Source of the DNA: an uncultured Phycisphaerales bacterium
GTDB lineage: Bacteria; Planctomycetota; Phycisphaerae; WQYP01
Direction of reading: 5' to 3'
Assembly (NCBI GenBank): GCA_903868035.1
Contig: CAIPTQ010000052.1
Span: 1-27,589, forward strand
Length of the DNA: 27,589 nt
Program-made: the position numbers and the translations under genes
In this document: piece by piece, positions 21,124-27,589 of the stretch
Layout of the letters: each line of letters begins with the position of its first letter
How positions within the stretch are numbered: the stretch's first letter is position 1
The notes under the pieces: model-generated
Told to the model about the DNA's origin: nothing
The model's database searches: none
Seen by the model: only the letters and a program-made list of their open reading frames with translations

Positions 21124-21680
21124 CCCGCCCTCCCGATCTTTCCCACCACGGGATCCAAACCTCCGCGGATGAATGCCTCCAGCTCCTCCCGCCGGTCCGG
21201 GGCCGCCGGCGGCTCGTCAATGAACAGGCTCTTCTGGGGCGGCGGAGCGGTGATCTTGATCCGCGCCCGGGCCGAGGGCGTCAGCCCAAAGTGCTCGGCG
21301 AGCTGGCGGAATTCGGCGTAAAACTTGCTTCGTAGCGTCACCCAGCCGCTGGGGCTCTGGTAGCCGCCCGCCGACTCCTGGATCATACCGTTTTTTTTGC
21401 CGCACTGGATGTCCGCGGCCTTGAACAGCGCCCAGGACCGGCAAAGGGCCTCGAACGCCGGCAGGTCCGTCTCCAACAAGACCCCGAATTTCGCCAACAG
21501 CGGATAGAAGCGGTTCCACAGTTCCTTCCCGCGCTGCGGAAGGTCCTTGGGAGGTTTGGCCATGTCGCCGCCCTGGCCGGCCGCCGGAAAGGCCGGATCC
21601 TGAAAGTTAATCGGGCGCTTGCCCGGGTTTCCCTGGAGCAGCTTCAGCGCGGTGGGTTTGGGTTTGCGGCCCCGGGTCAC
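21120..21680 (-). CDS. terS: Terminase small subunit (P27 family)
   Basis: The 186-residue protein starts TRGRKPKPTALKLLQGNPGKRPIN, the hallmark of the P27 small terminases, followed by PPKDLPQRGKELWNRFYPLLAKFGVL and a helical bundle with RSWALFKAADI and LRSKFYAEFRQLAEHFGLTPSARARI. It would bind phage DNA at the packaging start and recruit the large subunit. The gene overlaps the HNH gene upstream and the large terminase downstream, each as ATGA. Confidence 0.92.
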   Translation of the reverse strand: MTRGRKPKPTALKLLQGNPGKRPINFQDPAFPAAGQGGDMAKPPKDLPQRGKELWNRFYPLLAKFGVLLETDLPAFEALCRSWALFKAADIQCGKKNGMIQESAGGYQSPSGWVTLRSKFYAEFRQLAEHFGLTPSARARIKITAPPPQKSLFIDEPPAAPDRREELEAFIRGGLDPVVGKIGRAG

Positions 21681-22006
21681 GTTTGGAATCCTCCATCTTC
21701 CCGCGCCGTCTTGGAGTCATGGCACGGTTTACATAAAGGCTGGTGATTGGCCGGATCCCAGAAGAGCGCCAAATCGCCCCGGTGTGGGCGGACGTGGTCC
21801 ACCACCGTCGCCTCCGTGGCCCGGCCGTCCTCCAGGCAGCGCCGGCATAGGGCGTGCGCCGGATCGGCCAGATAGGCGGCGCGATACTCGCGCCAGGTCC
21901 GGTCGTAGCCCCGCGCCGCCGCCGACGGCCGCGGGCGCTCGAGCGCCGCGGGCTGCGCCGCCCGGTGGGTCCCGGGAGCGCGGTGGATGGGGGGACGCAT
22001 GGGCAT
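21677..22006 (-). CDS. HNH endonuclease next to terminase
   Basis: The 109-residue protein has a classic HNH core: CRRC (54-57), VVDHVRPHRGD with the catalytic His (68-78), NHQPLCKPCHDSKT (87-100) with the Asn, the second CxxC and the last His. The two CxxC pairs should bind a structural zinc. Small HNH proteins beside the terminase are needed for packaging cleavage in several HK97-like phages. I chose the ATG at 22006, which has GGGAG seven bases upstream; the open frame extends to 22351 but overlaps the next gene. Its stop overlaps the TerS start. Confidence 0.9.
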   Translation of the reverse strand: MPMRPPIHRAPGTHRAAQPAALERPRPSAAARGYDRTWREYRAAYLADPAHALCRRCLEDGRATEATVVDHVRPHRGDLALFWDPANHQPLCKPCHDSKTAREDGGFQT

Positions 22007-22020
22007 GGTGGGACTCCCGA

Positions 22021-22287
22021 TCAACCCCAGACGGCGTAGCGCAGGATGTCGCCCGTGGAGCCCAGCGCCACCATGGCTCCGGGATCCGACTCCGGGAGGG
22101 TGAACCCCCGGATATTGGAGGCCTCCACCGGGATCTGGGGCGCGGCCGCCTTGCCGATGCGAGCGACGGCCGCGTTGGCGTCGCCGGGCCCTACCCAGAG
22201 CATGGCGCCGGCCCCGACCAGGCCGGGACACAGCGTGACGGTCGATCCCGTCGTCAAACCGATCGTGCCTTCCGCCATTAAACGCAT
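22021..22287 (-). CDS. Hypothetical small beta-rich protein (88 aa)
   Basis: This 88-residue protein has no family I recognise. It is built of short strands and glycine turns (TIGLTTGSTVTLCPGL, then GAMLWVGPGDANAAVARIG and NIRGFTLPESDPGAMVALGSTGDILRYAVWG), like small virion accessory proteins. AGGAGAG is five bases before the ATG at 22287. It lies between the fibre-like gene and the HNH/terminase operon, so a capsid or tail-fibre accessory role is inferred. Confidence 0.6.
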   Translation of the reverse strand: MRLMAEGTIGLTTGSTVTLCPGLVGAGAMLWVGPGDANAAVARIGKAAAPQIPVEASNIRGFTLPESDPGAMVALGSTGDILRYAVWG

Positions 22288-22302
22288 GGATGCTCTCCTT
22301 AA

Positions 22303-23802
22303 TCAGAGTTTCAGAGCCAGATCCAGAGCCAGACCGAAGACGGCCACCCACCGCCCCGTTCCCTGCGCAATGACATTCCCCCTACTGTCCACGGCCTGCA
22401 CGATGTAGGTGTGCCCCGCATTGGCCGATCCCTCCACATCATCAAATACATCATCCCCCACGCCCGTCGAAGAAAATGCGCCCCCATCTTTGGAGACTTG
22501 ATATGACGCCGCTCCGACCACTAAGTCCCAACTCAATTCAACTTGCACGCCACTTTTGGTGACAGCAATATACATGGAGACCCATGTTGAGGCCGAGGCC
22601 GTGCTGCTTATCGCGGAAAAGGCCGCGTTGTTCCATGCTCTCGCCGCCAGGGTGTAGGCGGTGCCGGTGGTCAGGCCCGTCAACGTCCCCGTGGCGTTGC
22701 CGCTGCCATTCAACGTCAGCGTGCCGGAGAATGGTCCCACGGTGCCGTTCGTGGACACAACGACCACGCTGGTGTCCGCCGCCGAATAGGTCGCCTGAAC
22801 CGCGAGACTCGTAAAGCTGACTCCCACCCCGGATAAATCGGTCGGAGTCGTTGGCGTGGGTACGGTGATCGTGACCGTGCCGCCGGCAATCTGGTAGCCC
22901 GCCCCGGTGCCGGAAACGATCAGGGAGTAGTTGCCCGCCGTAAGATTGGTCAGGGTCAAGCCGATGGTGCCGGACGCCGCCGGTAGCGTCGGGGAGAAGG
23001 AAGCCCCAAGCGTGGCATTCCCCGCAATGGACAGGGTGCCGGGACTGGCCGCAGACTCGGTCCACGTCTCGGCAAACGTCCCCGCCAGCGTCGTCGTGCC
23101 GCCGCCAGAGAGCGTGAGCGTGGTCGCAGCCGTGGTGAGGGTGATACTGCCGGAGGTGAAGGATTCACTGGCGTTGGTTCCGGCGATGGTCAGCACCGAG
23201 GCCGCCGCCGCCGTGGGCGTGAACGTCAGCGTGCCTTGGGTGGCGCTGGAAGTGAACGGATTGGCACCAGAGAATGCCCCGCCCGTCCCGGTCAACGTCA
23301 GCGTGGTGGACAGGCCGTTGGTCGCATTGTGCGACCAGGTCAGGGTTTTGGCGACACCCAGTGTCCCGATGCTGTTGTTGGCCGTCAGCGTCAGCAACAG
23401 GAAATCCGCCGTCCCCTGCGCGATGATATTTCCCACCACGTCCACGGCCTGCACGCTATAGGTATGCCCCGTATTGGCTGAGCCCGCCGCGTCGGTGAAC
23501 GTCGTCCCGCTGATCCCCGCCGACGAGAACGCCCCGCCGTCCTTCGATACCTGATAGCTGACCGCCCCCGTGAACGCCGTCCACGTCACCGCCACTTTCG
23601 TCGGGTCCGTCCCGTCGCGGGCGGAGGCCAGGCCGGCGATGGGCGTGGTGAAGAGCGTCCGCGCGGCATAATTCCAGCCGTAATAGACCAAGTAATCCAA
23701 GTGCGTCGGACCGGCCGGAAGCGTCGGCATCCCCACGCCGGCGAGCACCCGCGCGGCAGACTGCCAAATATTGAAGCCGAGTTGTTGCACATAAATTGCC
23801 AT
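22303..23802 (-). CDS. Fibronectin-III-like repeat protein, putative adhesin or fibre
   Basis: This 499-residue threonine/serine/glycine-rich protein has no enzyme motif. Residues 1-55 form an N-terminal head, perhaps the virion anchor. Fn3-like domains follow: VSYQVSKDGGAFSSAG...GHTYSVQAVDVVGNIIAQGT (81-131), Ig-like strand repeats in the middle (about 135-320), a second Fn3 module (DLSGVGVSF...GTAYTLAARAWN, about 323-395) and a near copy of the first module at 433-485. Such chains are typical of phage fibres that bind surface glycans or proteins. The C-terminal end (VAVFGLALDLALKL) is hydrophobic. It lies upstream of the terminase, beside an esterase. It could also be a secreted or prophage-encoded adhesin. 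Confidence 0.65.
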   Translation of the reverse strand: MAIYVQQLGFNIWQSAARVLAGVGMPTLPAGPTHLDYLVYYGWNYAARTLFTTPIAGLASARDGTDPTKVAVTWTAFTGAVSYQVSKDGGAFSSAGISGTTFTDAAGSANTGHTYSVQAVDVVGNIIAQGTADFLLLTLTANNSIGTLGVAKTLTWSHNATNGLSTTLTLTGTGGAFSGANPFTSSATQGTLTFTPTAAAASVLTIAGTNASESFTSGSITLTTAATTLTLSGGGTTTLAGTFAETWTESAASPGTLSIAGNATLGASFSPTLPAASGTIGLTLTNLTAGNYSLIVSGTGAGYQIAGGTVTITVPTPTTPTDLSGVGVSFTSLAVQATYSAADTSVVVVSTNGTVGPFSGTLTLNGSGNATGTLTGLTTGTAYTLAARAWNNAAFSAISSTASASTWVSMYIAVTKSGVQVELSWDLVVGAASYQVSKDGGAFSSTGVGDDVFDDVEGSANAGHTYIVQAVDSRGNVIAQGTGRWVAVFGLALDLALKL

Positions 23803-23806
23803 TGCT

Positions 23807-25096
23807 CTACCCCGTCAGGGTCCTCACCGGTGAACTCCACATGGCCGCGCCGATCAGGCCCTGAACGATGGCCTCCTCGATAATTTCCGCGTACACGCAA
23901 TAACCCAGCGCGGTCTGGTGGATGTTGATCGACCCATCGGCGTAGAAATAGTTCGTGTCATTGGGGGCGGTCGCCCCACCGATGCGGGTGTCGACGTCGA
24001 GATCCGCCAGCGTTCCATAGGTCGCAGCCCCGGCCCGTATCAGTGCGTTGAACGTGGTCATGGTGGCGTCGGAACCGAGGAACCGCGGACACGTACACAG
24101 TACGATCTTCCAGGGGTTTTTGAGCACACTGGCCAGCGCCGTCTGGATGTTGGCCCACGTTTCCGCCGGAGTCGAACTGACGTGATAGATGTCGTTCACG
24201 CCGCAATGCAGGACGTAGATGCAGGTTTTGGTAGCGTCGTACAGCGAATCAATGATGGCGATGCGGGCCAGTACGTCCGTCGCCTTGTAACCGGGAACTC
24301 CCATGTTGAGCATTTCCGCCTGCGGGAAGCGCGGGGCCAGACCCGCGACGACATTGTTGTTCATCGCGCATCCCGTGCCGCTCGTTCGCGAGTCGCCATC
24401 GAAGACAATCCGCATGGTGGGCGCGAGATTGATCCCCCAATCCGCCGCCGCCGTCGCGATGGCGGCCTGCACTTCCGCGTCGGAAAGCACGCGGTTCCAG
24501 ATGACTTCCTGGAAGATTGCCCCGGCGTGGACGTAGCCGGTGGCCGAACTGTAGCCCATAGCACCACCGCTCGCCGCGCCCGATGGCGGAGAGAAAACAT
24601 TAGCCGGAGAGAGTTTCTCATTGCAGGCCATTTTCCCGGTCGGGGAAATTTGACACACAATGACCTGCGGCGTGGCCAGTGGGTATAGCCCCGTGTCTAC
24701 CGCGCCCCAGCCGTAGGGTTTCCACTGATAGTGGGGTGTCCAGAGCGTCGCCGTGGACAGAATCCATAGGTTCGATCCGAAGTACGCCGGCACCGACACC
24801 GCATTAGTCTCAGTGTTGGACAGCACCGCCATAAACGTCATGGCATTCTGCGTGTAGGCCATGGCCGCGTTGAAGGTCAAACGATAGTCGGACAACCCCG
24901 ACCCCGACAGCGGCAGATCGTAGACCGCCGCCGCTTTTCCAAAGGCATAACCAAACTTCGGCCCCTTGCCCGACACTTCCACCACGTCATTCCCCGCCCC
25001 GCTCTGATCGGCCCAGCCGGAGATGCGCCCGGCGGTCAGCGTCACACCGGTATCCGCCCGCACATTCAAGATCATCGAACCAGTGGGCAAAGACAT
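23807..25096 (-). CDS. LamG-like plus SGNH/GDSL esterase protein
   Basis: Residues 1-220 look like a LamG/concanavalin-A-like carbohydrate-binding domain: ISGWADQSGAGNDVVEV near 25-41 and the closing EVIWNRVLSDAEVQAAIATAAADWGI (197-222). From about 228 the SGNH-hydrolase fold begins: FDGDSRTSGTG with the nucleophile Ser236, the glycine block NMGVPGY, GVND (299-302) with Asn301, and the late YADGSINIHQTALGY with His393 and Asp387. The Asp-His spacing is six rather than the usual three. It would deacetylate or de-esterify surface sugars, fitting a host-range or receptor-modifying virion protein. The ATG at 25096 has AGGAG seven bases upstream. Confidence 0.8.
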   Translation of the reverse strand: MSLPTGSMILNVRADTGVTLTAGRISGWADQSGAGNDVVEVSGKGPKFGYAFGKAAAVYDLPLSGSGLSDYRLTFNAAMAYTQNAMTFMAVLSNTETNAVSVPAYFGSNLWILSTATLWTPHYQWKPYGWGAVDTGLYPLATPQVIVCQISPTGKMACNEKLSPANVFSPPSGAASGGAMGYSSATGYVHAGAIFQEVIWNRVLSDAEVQAAIATAAADWGINLAPTMRIVFDGDSRTSGTGCAMNNNVVAGLAPRFPQAEMLNMGVPGYKATDVLARIAIIDSLYDATKTCIYVLHCGVNDIYHVSSTPAETWANIQTALASVLKNPWKIVLCTCPRFLGSDATMTTFNALIRAGAATYGTLADLDVDTRIGGATAPNDTNYFYADGSINIHQTALGYCVYAEIIEEAIVQGLIGAAMWSSPVRTLTG

Positions 25097-25098
25097 GA

Positions 25099-25428
25099 TT
25101 AACTCCTCGCCGCCACAGCGGCCTTGGTCTGCATCCGATGAATCCGCTGTTGCAGGCACTTGTAGGAGATCGCGGGATGTCCCCGCTCAAACTCCCGCAG
25201 GGTCTCCTCCGCGACGCCCCGTTCGATCCGCGCCTGCCGTACAAACCACTTCCAGCGCCGGTGGGCCTCCAGGGCGATCTGTGTGGCCAGGGTTTCGGAG
25301 AGGTACGGCCCCACCTGCCACTGCCGGAAACGATCCTGCGTCACGTCGGTCATGGCCGCGGCCAGCGAGTCCGCGTCCGCGTGGGGTCCGAATCTCCGCA
25401 GCCGCCGGGATGTGCGGGGGATGCTCAT
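25099..25428 (-). CDS. Hypothetical helical protein (109 aa)
   Basis: No family is recognised. The sequence is strongly helical and basic (TSRRLRRFG, HRRWKWFVRQARIERG, CLQQRIHRMQTKAAV), with no cysteine cluster or membrane segment. It may bind nucleic acid or another protein. The ATG at 25428 overlaps the upstream stop as ATGA and has a G-rich ribosome site six bases before; an ATG at 25434 would sit too close to it. The gene ends two bases before the esterase start. Confidence 0.55.
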   Translation of the reverse strand: MSIPRTSRRLRRFGPHADADSLAAAMTDVTQDRFRQWQVGPYLSETLATQIALEAHRRWKWFVRQARIERGVAEETLREFERGHPAISYKCLQQRIHRMQTKAAVAARS

Positions 25429-25646
25429 TTCCATCCCCCCAGTAAAATCTCGCGACAAATCCAAAACTTCATGCTAATGAAATCGGTATTGCTCAGGCCG
25501 GTGGAAATAAAATCGTCCAGAACTTCCTGTGGGAACTTGACCGGCTTGCCCTTGCGGGTCCAAATGATGTTCTTGAACTTAGGACGGTTCATCCGGCGAC
25601 GTTCACGGAGCATTTTTTCAACGTCCTCGATAGCTATTTTGGTCAT
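25425..25646 (-). CDS. Hypothetical small basic protein (73 aa)
   Basis: The 73-residue product MTKIAIEDVEKMLRERRRMN... is basic, with a KNIIWTRKGKPVKFP segment in the middle and a short aromatic tail (KFWICREILLGGWK). Its function is unknown. The start at 25646 overlaps the stop of the upstream gene as ATGA, and its own stop overlaps the next gene, so it is part of a tightly coupled operon with the spanin-like gene and the helical gene. Confidence 0.55.
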   Translation of the reverse strand: MTKIAIEDVEKMLRERRRMNRPKFKNIIWTRKGKPVKFPQEVLDDFISTGLSNTDFISMKFWICREILLGGWK

Positions 25647-26368
25647 GCCGTCACCGCCTTCGGAGACACGATCACCGTCATCGCCGCTGCCTTGGCACTC
25701 AAAATCTTGCGATGCGTCCAGAGCCAGACGCCACCGGAAATCAGAGCTGCAGCCAGTACCCCCAACATGAGCCAGCGGATCTCGGTCAGGTAGTAGGCCA
25801 GTGTGGCAATGCAAACGCCGAACACAATCACGCCCACCGCCAGCGACCGAATCCATGTGATCGCGTGCAAGGCCGCGACGAAAATCGACGCCACGAGCAA
25901 ACCCACCCCCAGCACGATCCCGCCGATGCCGATGAGTTCGAGCCAGGTCCGAACCGGATCGGACTCTTTCATCGCGGTCACTTCCGATTGCAGAACCGTC
26001 ACGTCTTTCTTGAGGGTCACAATCTGATTGTCCCGGTCCTTGATGGACTGGTCAATTTTCTTGGCCGTCTCCACCGTCTGCCGCCACGCCGCCAGATTCC
26101 CCGCCCACCAAGTCCGCACCGCAGCGAGTTGCTTGGTTAACTCCACACGTGCCGGCGAGTCCGGCAACTTCGACGCCGCCGCCTCCGCGCCCGCCAGCGG
26201 CTTCTCCGCGTTCACCGCCGCCGTGGTCGCATCCGTCGCCGGCTTCACGATAGACGCCGCAGGAGCCAATTCAGGAACCGCTGCCACGGGGACAGAAGGA
26301 CAGCCAGGAAGCAGCACCAACATCGCGACGATCAGCGACCAGAACGGCCAACGTGGGGCGTAACGCAT
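25643..26368 (-). CDS. Lipoprotein with coiled coil and three membrane helices (spanin-like candidate)
   Basis: The start at 26368 has AGGAG five bases upstream. The 241-residue protein begins with a hydrophobic signal ending LLPGC (Cys23), a lipobox with proline at -2. Residues about 80-140 form a charged coiled coil (IKDRDNQIVTLKKDVTVLQ). Then three hydrophobic helices lie at about 145-168, 173-192 and 197-217, and a short basic tail. Acylation at the N-terminus and insertion at the C-terminus would let the protein bridge both membranes, like unimolecular spanins, though spanins of that type have one C-terminal helix. It could also be an envelope protein of unrelated use. It sits in the region between integrase and fibre genes. 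Confidence 0.6.
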   Translation of the reverse strand: MRYAPRWPFWSLIVAMLVLLPGCPSVPVAAVPELAPAASIVKPATDATTAAVNAEKPLAGAEAAASKLPDSPARVELTKQLAAVRTWWAGNLAAWRQTVETAKKIDQSIKDRDNQIVTLKKDVTVLQSEVTAMKESDPVRTWLELIGIGGIVLGVGLLVASIFVAALHAITWIRSLAVGVIVFGVCIATLAYYLTEIRWLMLGVLAAALISGGVWLWTHRKILSAKAAAMTVIVSPKAVTA

Positions 26369-26370
26369 GT

Positions 26371-26769
26371 TCACTCCTTGGATGTGGACGCGGCTCCCAA
26401 GGCCAGCGCCATGTTTTTTTGACCTAAAATCAGACGGTCGAGCTTGTCGTTGATCCGGTCGATTTTGGCGTTTGTATCCAGGTCGACCGCCTTCATTTCC
26501 GTTTGAACTTTGGCTAAATTACAGAGTTGTTCCGAGACGTGGGCCGCGAACACGTCCCGTTCCGATCCCTTCACGTGGACGTAGGCGTCCAAGTCGTCCA
26601 CCCGTTTGATCTGCGCAGTGCGGTCATCAATCAACGCCCCGCCTCCCCAAACCACAATCCCCCCACACGTCGCCAGAAAACTCACCACTACCGCCAGGAG
26701 CTTAGGCCAGGTGACGGTGATCCCCTTGACCGTCACCTCCGCGCCGTCTTCGTTTTTTGCCTGTGCCAT
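26371..26769 (-). CDS. Small membrane protein with coiled-coil tail (132 aa)
   Basis: The N-terminal 20 residues are hydrophilic, then one membrane helix (about 22-46, LLAVVVSFLATCGGIVVWGGGALI) and a C-terminal soluble coiled-coil region (TEMKAVDLDTNAKIDRINDKLDRLILGQKN). This shape resembles small phage proteins near lysis genes such as XhlA-type or holin accessory proteins, but the orientation differs from XhlA, whose helix is C-terminal. The gene lies directly before the spanin-like gene. The ribosome site is weak. A lysis role is inferred from neighbourhood. Confidence 0.55.
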   Translation of the reverse strand: MAQAKNEDGAEVTVKGITVTWPKLLAVVVSFLATCGGIVVWGGGALIDDRTAQIKRVDDLDAYVHVKGSERDVFAAHVSEQLCNLAKVQTEMKAVDLDTNAKIDRINDKLDRLILGQKNMALALGAASTSKE

Positions 26770-26817
26770 GTGTGAACCCGCTTTCGCTCAAAAGAACCGA
26801 TGTGATCCCCAAAAGGA

Positions 26818-26856
26818 AAGCCCGCATGATCCGCTGTGCACAGATCATGCGGGCTT
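26818..26856 (-). terminator. Strong hairpin terminator downstream of the integrase
   Basis: AAGCCCGCATGATC (26818-26831) and GATCATGCGGGCTT (26843-26856) form a perfect 14-bp stem around 11 bases. On the minus strand the stem is followed by TCCTTTTGGGG, a short T-rich tract, while the plus-strand side is not T-rich. It would end transcription from the integrase. The 26770-27006 gap holds no supportable gene. Confidence 0.6.
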
Positions 26857-27006
26857 GTCTCGTCACCGAGAGCCTGGAGCGGCCGCCCCAGTCCCTTGGG
26901 TTGGTTGTCACGCCCATTTTCACATCGGCGTCGGAAAAAGCAAGAGAAAAAGCTCCACGGTCGGCCGGAATCGGCCCGAAAAAAATCTGGAATATTTTGT
27001 TTTTTT

Positions 27007-27589
<583 letters not shown>

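Noticed and set aside
26818..26856. Perfect inverted repeat as a phage attachment site
   Set aside because: It has the shape of a hairpin terminator with a following T-rich tract, and no direct repeat or tRNA end is found to support an att core.
26952..26980. Second small hairpin (GGCCG/CGGCC) downstream of the integrase
   Set aside because: Only five pairs, and the nearest T run on the minus strand is about ten bases away; not enough for a terminator call.

Overview
The window is a GC-rich fragment of a temperate tailed phage or prophage (Caudoviricetes, siphovirus-like, HK97-type head). Every gene I can support lies on the minus strand, so transcription runs from high to low coordinates. 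The host is not named by any gene. Strong AGGAG-type ribosome binding sites, sigma70-like promoters and a lipobox protein followed by membrane helices suggest a Gram-negative, high-GC bacterium. A Planctomycetota or PVC-group host is possible but is only my impression from protein style. The last 91 bases (27499-27589) are pure G and are almost certainly a sequencing or assembly artefact that cuts off the integrase.

Layout in order of transcription, right to left. 27.5-27.0 kb: C-terminal catalytic half of a tyrosine integrase, then a strong stem-loop terminator. 26.8-25.1 kb: small membrane, coiled-coil and hypothetical genes, including a lipoprotein with C-terminal membrane helices that could be a spanin-like lysis protein. 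25.1-22.0 kb: host-interaction genes, namely a LamG-like plus SGNH-esterase protein, a fibronectin-III-like repeat protein and an 88-residue protein. 22.0-14.0 kb: packaging and head genes: HNH endonuclease, small and large terminase, an unlisted 52-residue membrane protein, portal, prohead protease, major capsid protein and a probable capsid accessory protein. 13.9-5.3 kb: a parallel beta-helix protein, head-tail connectors, tail terminator, tail tube, tail chaperones with a -1 frameshift site, tape measure and distal tail genes. 5.3-4.9 kb: an AT-rich regulatory stretch with two copies of a perfect 16-bp palindrome. 4.9-3.7 kb: small early genes served by two closely similar promoters. 3.6-0.65 kb: a recombination module of RecB/Cas4-like nuclease, Sak4-like RecA ATPase and an ssDNA-binding protein. 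Left edge: a partial replication-type gene running off the contig.

The genes form coupled operons; many start/stop pairs overlap as ATGA. HNH, TerS, TerL and portal package DNA into a capsid matured by the protease. Connector, terminator, tube, chaperone and tape-measure genes build a non-contractile tail. The nuclease, Sak4 ATPase and SSB form a single-strand annealing or exchange system, probably for replication-linked recombination.

The most unusual signal is in the non-coding region 400-630. A terminator closes the recombination operon. A promoter follows, with a predicted start site at about 490, and the RNA would then begin with two long interleaved stems forming an H-type pseudoknot just upstream of the replication-type gene. 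Other points are an occluded ribosome binding site with GTG start on the major capsid gene, a cysteine-rich tail on the prohead protease, a beta-rich insert in the head-tail connector, and a beta-helix gene inside the head cluster.
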